From Bacteriovoracaceae bacterium UBA6261 (GTDB taxonomy: Bacteria > Bdellovibrionota > Bacteriovoracia > Bacteriovoracales > Bacteriovoracaceae), in contig DJVH01000122.1 of NCBI GenBank assembly GCA_002440825.1, positions 1 through 44,882 of the forward strand: a stretch of 44,882 bases of DNA. The letters run 5' to 3'. Positions 41,892 to 44,882 of this stretch are shown one piece after another. The position numbers were made by a program, and so were the translations under genes. Position 1 is the stretch's first letter; each line of letters opens with the position of its first letter. The notes beneath the pieces were generated by a model. It was not told where the DNA came from, searched no databases, and worked only from the letters and a program-made list of their open reading frames with translations.

Positions 41892-41899
41892 TGCTGCCG

Positions 41900-42757
41900 T
41901 TACTTTTTACCGGCGTTAGCTGTTGCTTCGTCGATTTCCTTGAAGGTAGGTCTGAACTCTGCCGGTATAGAACGGCGTCCGAACTCAGCACAAACTTTCG
42001 CGTTTACTCCTTTAGCATAAGCGAGCAGACAAATTTTTGCAGTATTAATAAATTTTGCCTCTTCTCCCATGATTGTTTCAATCTTTGCAACAAGAGGTTG
42101 AACGTAACCGTATGAGATCAAGATCCCTATAAGTGTACCAACGAGAGCGGCACCAACGGAGTGACCGATAACTTCCTTACCCTGATCCAGTTTACCCATG
42201 GTGATAACAATCCCGAGAACCGCCGCAACGATCCCCAGACCCGGAAACGCATCACCAACTCGGTTCATGGTTGCCACCAGGTGATGTTCTTCTGCGTGAA
42301 CGGCATCTAAATCGGCATTCATCAGATCTTCCAGATCGTAAGGTGAAAGTGAAGAAGCGATCTGAACTTTCAACGTATCACAGATGAAATCCAGCGTGTG
42401 ATGGTTGTGGAGTACAGTTGGGTAGCGTTTAAAAATTTCTGAGTTTTCAGGATTTTCAACGTGGGGTTCAATTGAGATCGGGTTAGCTGAGGCCATTTTG
42501 ATCAATTCAAACATACACTGAAGAAGTTCAATGTAAGCGGCTTTTGAAACTCCTGATCCCTTCAAAATCTGAAGCACTCTGTGAATCATTTCTTTGAACA
42601 TGTGCGGACTTGAACAGATGATCAAAGATCCAAACGCTGAACCCCCAATGATCAGAAGTTCAAGTGGCTGGATAAGTGAAGCAATGTTACCACCTTCAAG
42701 AATAAATCCCAGGATAACGCAGATAATGACGACAACACCACCGATGATTGAAAACAT
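41900..42757 (-). CDS. motA: Flagellar motor stator protein MotA
   Basis: 285 residues, four membrane helices. Helices 3 and 4 carry the conserved prolines in GDAFPGLGIVAAVLGIVITMG and GALVGTLIGILISYGYVQP, which line the ion channel with MotB Asp31; the large cytoplasmic loop (about 75-165) contacts FliG. TTTGGAGG lies 6 bases before the ATG. A near-consensus FliA promoter is upstream. Long form, similar in length to E. coli MotA (295). Confidence 0.96.
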   Translation of the reverse strand: MFSIIGGVVVIICVILGFILEGGNIASLIQPLELLIIGGSAFGSLIICSSPHMFKEMIHRVLQILKGSGVSKAAYIELLQCMFELIKMASANPISIEPHVENPENSEIFKRYPTVLHNHHTLDFICDTLKVQIASSLSPYDLEDLMNADLDAVHAEEHHLVATMNRVGDAFPGLGIVAAVLGIVITMGKLDQGKEVIGHSVGAALVGTLIGILISYGYVQPLVAKIETIMGEEAKFINTAKICLLAYAKGVNAKVCAEFGRRSIPAEFRPTFKEIDEATANAGKK

Positions 42758-42782
42758 AAAAAATCCTCCAAAGATTAACTGC

Positions 42783-42809
42783 TTATCGTCGAAGCAACGT
42801 AAATCTTTA
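42783..42809 (-). promoter_or_regulatory. Sigma-28 (FliA) promoter of motAB
   Basis: On the minus strand TAAAGATT, exactly 11 bases, GACGATAA, against the consensus TAAAGTTT-N11-GCCGATAA: 7 of 8 in each half. It is placed 25 bp before the motA ATG, with a good Shine-Dalgarno between. Confidence 0.8.
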
Positions 42810-42898
42810 AAATGAGATTACTGTTTAGAAGTTGAGTGTTTTGAGCGGGAAAAAAATGAAACTGGACTCTGGGGCAGATGAGGGCAGAGAATTAAAAA

Positions 42899-43663
42899 AT
42901 GAGTTCACTTTTAATCTCTAAAATGCAAAAACGCCCTCTGATAGTCGTGCTGATAACTCAGGTTTTGTTCCTGCTTTTTCTGCGCAATCTTCTCATTTTG
43001 GCAGGAACGAAAATTTCTCCTTGGTCGTTTGTTATTGTTCAATCCGTAGGCTGTGCTTTGATGATTAAAATGATTTTCAGGCTGCCCCATTGGCTCGTCA
43101 CCATATCACTTCTTTTGCCACCGCTTTTTTACCTGGCCTTTCATTACTTTGCATTGAATGGAACTTTTTACGGGGTTGCTTTTGTGTTTCTCGCCCTTAC
43201 ATTTTCGCATACACTCAAGGACCGCGTTCCGCTTTATCTGACCAATTCAACGACAGCGCTGACCCTGCAAAAGCTCATTGCTGAGAGAGGCGCAAAAAGT
43301 TTTCTGGATCTGGGGTCGGGTACAGGAGGAGTTGTAAGGGCCCAGGCACAAAAGGGCATCGAATCCACCGGAGTGGAGAGTGCACCAGTGCTCTGGATGA
43401 TTTCTAGTTTGCTTTCTTTAGTAGGCCGAAAAGGAAAGATTCTTCGAAAAAATATCTGGAAAACTGATCTCAAGAATTACGATGTTGTTTACGCCTTCCT
43501 TTCTCCAGCTGTGATGGATGAACTCTGGGAGAAAGTTGTCAGTGAAATGCGCCCGGGAACATTATTCATCTCAAACAGCTTTGCTGTTCCTGAAAAACAG
43601 GCGACCAGAATCCTTACGCTCGAAGACGGGCGAAAAACAAAACTGCATTTATATCAGCTTTAA
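42899..43663 (+). CDS. Membrane-anchored SAM-dependent methyltransferase
   Basis: 254 residues. Three to four hydrophobic helices in the first 100 residues, then a class I methyltransferase domain (about 110-245) with motif I FLDLGSGTGGVVRAQ, acidic residue in GVESAPV, and VYAFLSPAVMDELWEKV as the motif IV region. The domain order (membrane helices followed by a class I methyltransferase) recalls small membrane methyltransferases acting on lipids or membrane proteins; the substrate is unknown. Divergent from motA, and its 3' end overlaps the next gene by 4 bp. Confidence 0.8.
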   Translation: MSSLLISKMQKRPLIVVLITQVLFLLFLRNLLILAGTKISPWSFVIVQSVGCALMIKMIFRLPHWLVTISLLLPPLFYLAFHYFALNGTFYGVAFVFLALTFSHTLKDRVPLYLTNSTTALTLQKLIAERGAKSFLDLGSGTGGVVRAQAQKGIESTGVESAPVLWMISSLLSLVGRKGKILRKNIWKTDLKNYDVVYAFLSPAVMDELWEKVVSEMRPGTLFISNSFAVPEKQATRILTLEDGRKTKLHLYQL

Positions 43664-44280
43664 TCTTCCCATTCGACATCATCGTTGATTGTGACGCCGG
43701 AAACCGTTCGCTCTTTTTCTTTTTTAATGAAAGGAAAATTAATTTGTGTCGTACCATCGAAATTTTCTTCGAAGGCGATAGTGATGGTTTTTGGGACAAA
43801 TTCCATCAGAATCTTGAGATAGTCATGATTTTTGATGGTGTCGATAATGGCCGAATTGTCTTCCCCATCAGCTTCTTCGATTTCAAACATCGGTCGAGAA
43901 GACGTATTTTTGACAATAAGGGCAGCCTGGATTTTATCTTTTGGAATATCGCTCGTGAGATTCCAGGACCCCAGATGGAAATAATCCAGATAAAAGACTG
44001 ATTTTTCGTATTTTAATTTTCGGGGAATAAGCAGTGACTGCATAAACTTTCGCGTCGAAGGATCTTTGGCCTTTTTAGCGAGTTTTTCAGCGAGATGTCC
44101 GTCTTCCACTCGAATGATATAAGCTCCCGGTTTACGGGTCGATTGAAACAGCATGAACTGAAAACCGATGCTGAAAAGAGTGAAAAGCTTTTGTTGGGCA
44201 AGGTGAATATGGACTGCGTCCGTTTCAATCAGGGTTTTGACGCCTTCGTAGAGATCTTGTTTGGTGAGATCGCTGCTCAT
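43660..44280 (-). CDS. Conserved-looking hypothetical protein (206 aa)
   Basis: 206 residues, soluble, mixed alpha/beta, no signal peptide or membrane helix. The pattern of a helical N-terminus followed by beta strands (YIIRVEDGHLAEKL, LLIPRKLKYEKSVFYLDYFHLGSW, ALIVKNTSSRPMFEI) loosely recalls PilZ-like or flagellar-brake-type two-part proteins, but the PilZ motifs are absent, so I do not assign it. Monocistronic, convergent with the methyltransferase gene. Confidence 0.7.
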   Translation of the reverse strand: MSSDLTKQDLYEGVKTLIETDAVHIHLAQQKLFTLFSIGFQFMLFQSTRKPGAYIIRVEDGHLAEKLAKKAKDPSTRKFMQSLLIPRKLKYEKSVFYLDYFHLGSWNLTSDIPKDKIQAALIVKNTSSRPMFEIEEADGEDNSAIIDTIKNHDYLKILMEFVPKTITIAFEENFDGTTQINFPFIKKEKERTVSGVTINDDVEWED

Positions 44281-44455
44281 AGAGAGAATGGCCTTTTTTA
44301 AATTGTTGGGTTGTGCATCCTTATTTCGGACGAAGGGAGATTTTTAGAGAGTTTTAATTAGCTTGTCAACGCGTTTGTAATGCCACACGTTCTAAGTCAG
44401 TCGGAAATTCTTACATTATTCTTGTGAGATTTTCGTGTTCACCTCGTATTCTCCA

Positions 44456-44484
44456 TTGACTCATCTCTATAGATTTCTTATTAT
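44456..44484 (+). promoter_or_regulatory. Sigma-70 promoter of fusA
   Basis: TTGACT, 17 bases, TATTAT. It nearly matches consensus and gives a leader of about 87 bases before the fusA ATG. The rest of the 298-bp intergenic stretch shows no other clear element. Confidence 0.75.
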
Positions 44485-44544
44485 CCCTGCTTAAAAACAT
44501 TTTTTACGAAGATAGTTTTAAACAAAATCTACATAAGCTTTTAC

Positions 44545-44566
44545 AACCAAATATTGGTTTTATTTT
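44545..44566 (+). promoter_or_regulatory. Hairpin in the fusA leader
   Basis: AACCAA-ATA-TTGGTT (44545-44559) followed by TTATTTT, directly before the GGAG ribosome binding site. It could modulate translation or act as a weak attenuator. Confidence 0.35.
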
Positions 44567-44578
44567 GGAGATGATTTT

Positions 44579-44882
44579 ATGAAATTAATGGCGAAGACGA
44601 GAAACATCGGTATCTCTGCGCACATCGACTCTGGGAAGACGACGCTTACTGAGCGTATTCTTTTCTACTGTAACAAGATCCACAAGATCGAAGACGTACG
44701 CGGTGGTGGTGCTGGTGCAAAGATGGACCACATGGAACTTGAAAAGGAAAAAGGGATCACGATCACTTCTGCAGCAACAACTGTAGTTTGGGAAGGTCTT
44801 AACGGCGAAGGTATCAAATATGCTGAAGGCATCGATAAAGAATGTCGTATCAACATCATCGATACTCCGGGCCACGTTGACT
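44579..44882 (+). CDS. fusA: Elongation factor G, 5' part only
   Basis: The first 101 codons of EF-G; the gene continues past the right edge. NIGISAHIDSGKTTLTERIL carries the P-loop as HIDSGKTT (bacterial canonical EF-G has AGKTT), then GAKMDHMELEKEKGITI (switch I) and NIIDTPGHVD (G3). The SGKTT and MDHMELEKEKGITI-type switch resemble the mitochondrial/spdEFG1 subgroup. An insertion of about 15 residues (GLNGEGIKYAEGIDKE) precedes G3. High-expression codon use. GGAG lies 8 bases before the ATG; a second ATG at 44588 is less likely. Confidence 0.95.
   Translation, partial: MKLMAKTRNIGISAHIDSGKTTLTERILFYCNKIHKIEDVRGGGAGAKMDHMELEKEKGITITSAATTVVWEGLNGEGIKYAEGIDKECRINIIDTPGHVD

Noticed and set aside
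1..44882. CRISPR arrays, insertion sequences, tRNA genes and prophage genes
   Set aside because: No regularly spaced direct repeats, transposase-like proteins, tRNA cloverleaf or phage structural genes were recognised by eye.

Overview
This window looks like a chromosomal segment of a Gram-negative bacterium. The best guess is a predatory or related member of the Bdellovibrionota, Bacteriovorax-like. That is an inference from gene content, not a proven assignment. Supporting points are large secreted Cys-rich lipoproteins, motAB with a sigma-28-type promoter, a glucokinase-regulator/MurQ-like double-SIS protein, a murein-peptidase-like M14 enzyme, a CdaA/CdaR/GlmM module in a Gram-negative setting, and an EF-G with an SGKTT P-loop. 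Base composition is moderately AT-rich. No rRNA, tRNA, insertion sequence, prophage or CRISPR array was seen.

Layout. 1-5.6 kb: two large exported proteins on the minus strand; the first is a Cys-rich lipoprotein that runs off the left edge. 5.7-9.6 kb: dihydrouridine synthase, then HAD phosphatase-ffh, then rpsP-khpA with its own promoter and terminator. 9.6-11.7 kb: a lone response regulator and a GKRP/MurQ-like protein. 11.7-16.6 kb: tatA, queF, a ferrochelatase fused to an MFS transporter, an MBL hydrolase, and bfr/bfd for iron storage and release. 16.7-20.2 kb: PLD-family protein, RimK-like ATP-grasp ligase, M14 peptidase. 20.3-26.5 kb: one operon with a degenerate PilZ-GAF-AAA+ protein, the c-di-AMP cyclase cdaA, cdaR, glmM, pdxJ and tsaE. 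26.9-30.4 kb: an Rrf2 regulator without the usual cysteines, a cysteine desulfurase, a crotonase and a type III polyketide synthase. 30.4-36.1 kb: ACP, acyl-AMP ligase, MBOAT and SsuD-like monooxygenase on the minus strand, with a divergent membrane SGNH protein. 36.1-44.3 kb: BI-1, MarC, Hsp20, MurJ, two methyltransferase-like proteins, motA/motB and two hypotheticals. From 44.58 kb: the start of fusA.

The most unusual region is 28.6-36.1 kb. Ligase, carrier protein, MBOAT and SGNH partner reproduce the four-part logic of the dlt system (activate an acyl group, load it on a carrier, pass it across the membrane, attach it outside). Here a flavin monooxygenase is in the same operon, and a type III PKS with a crotonase meets it end to end. 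A made-in-house acyl or aromatic group that is oxidised and then attached to an envelope polymer is a reasonable hypothesis.

Expression signals are also unusual. cdaA appears to start at CTG. The cysteine desulfurase frame has no ATG/GTG/TTG where homology says it must begin, and a terminator-like hairpin lies inside its first codons. The glmM leader can form two mutually exclusive helices. Several convergent genes meet with zero to four bases between or shared.
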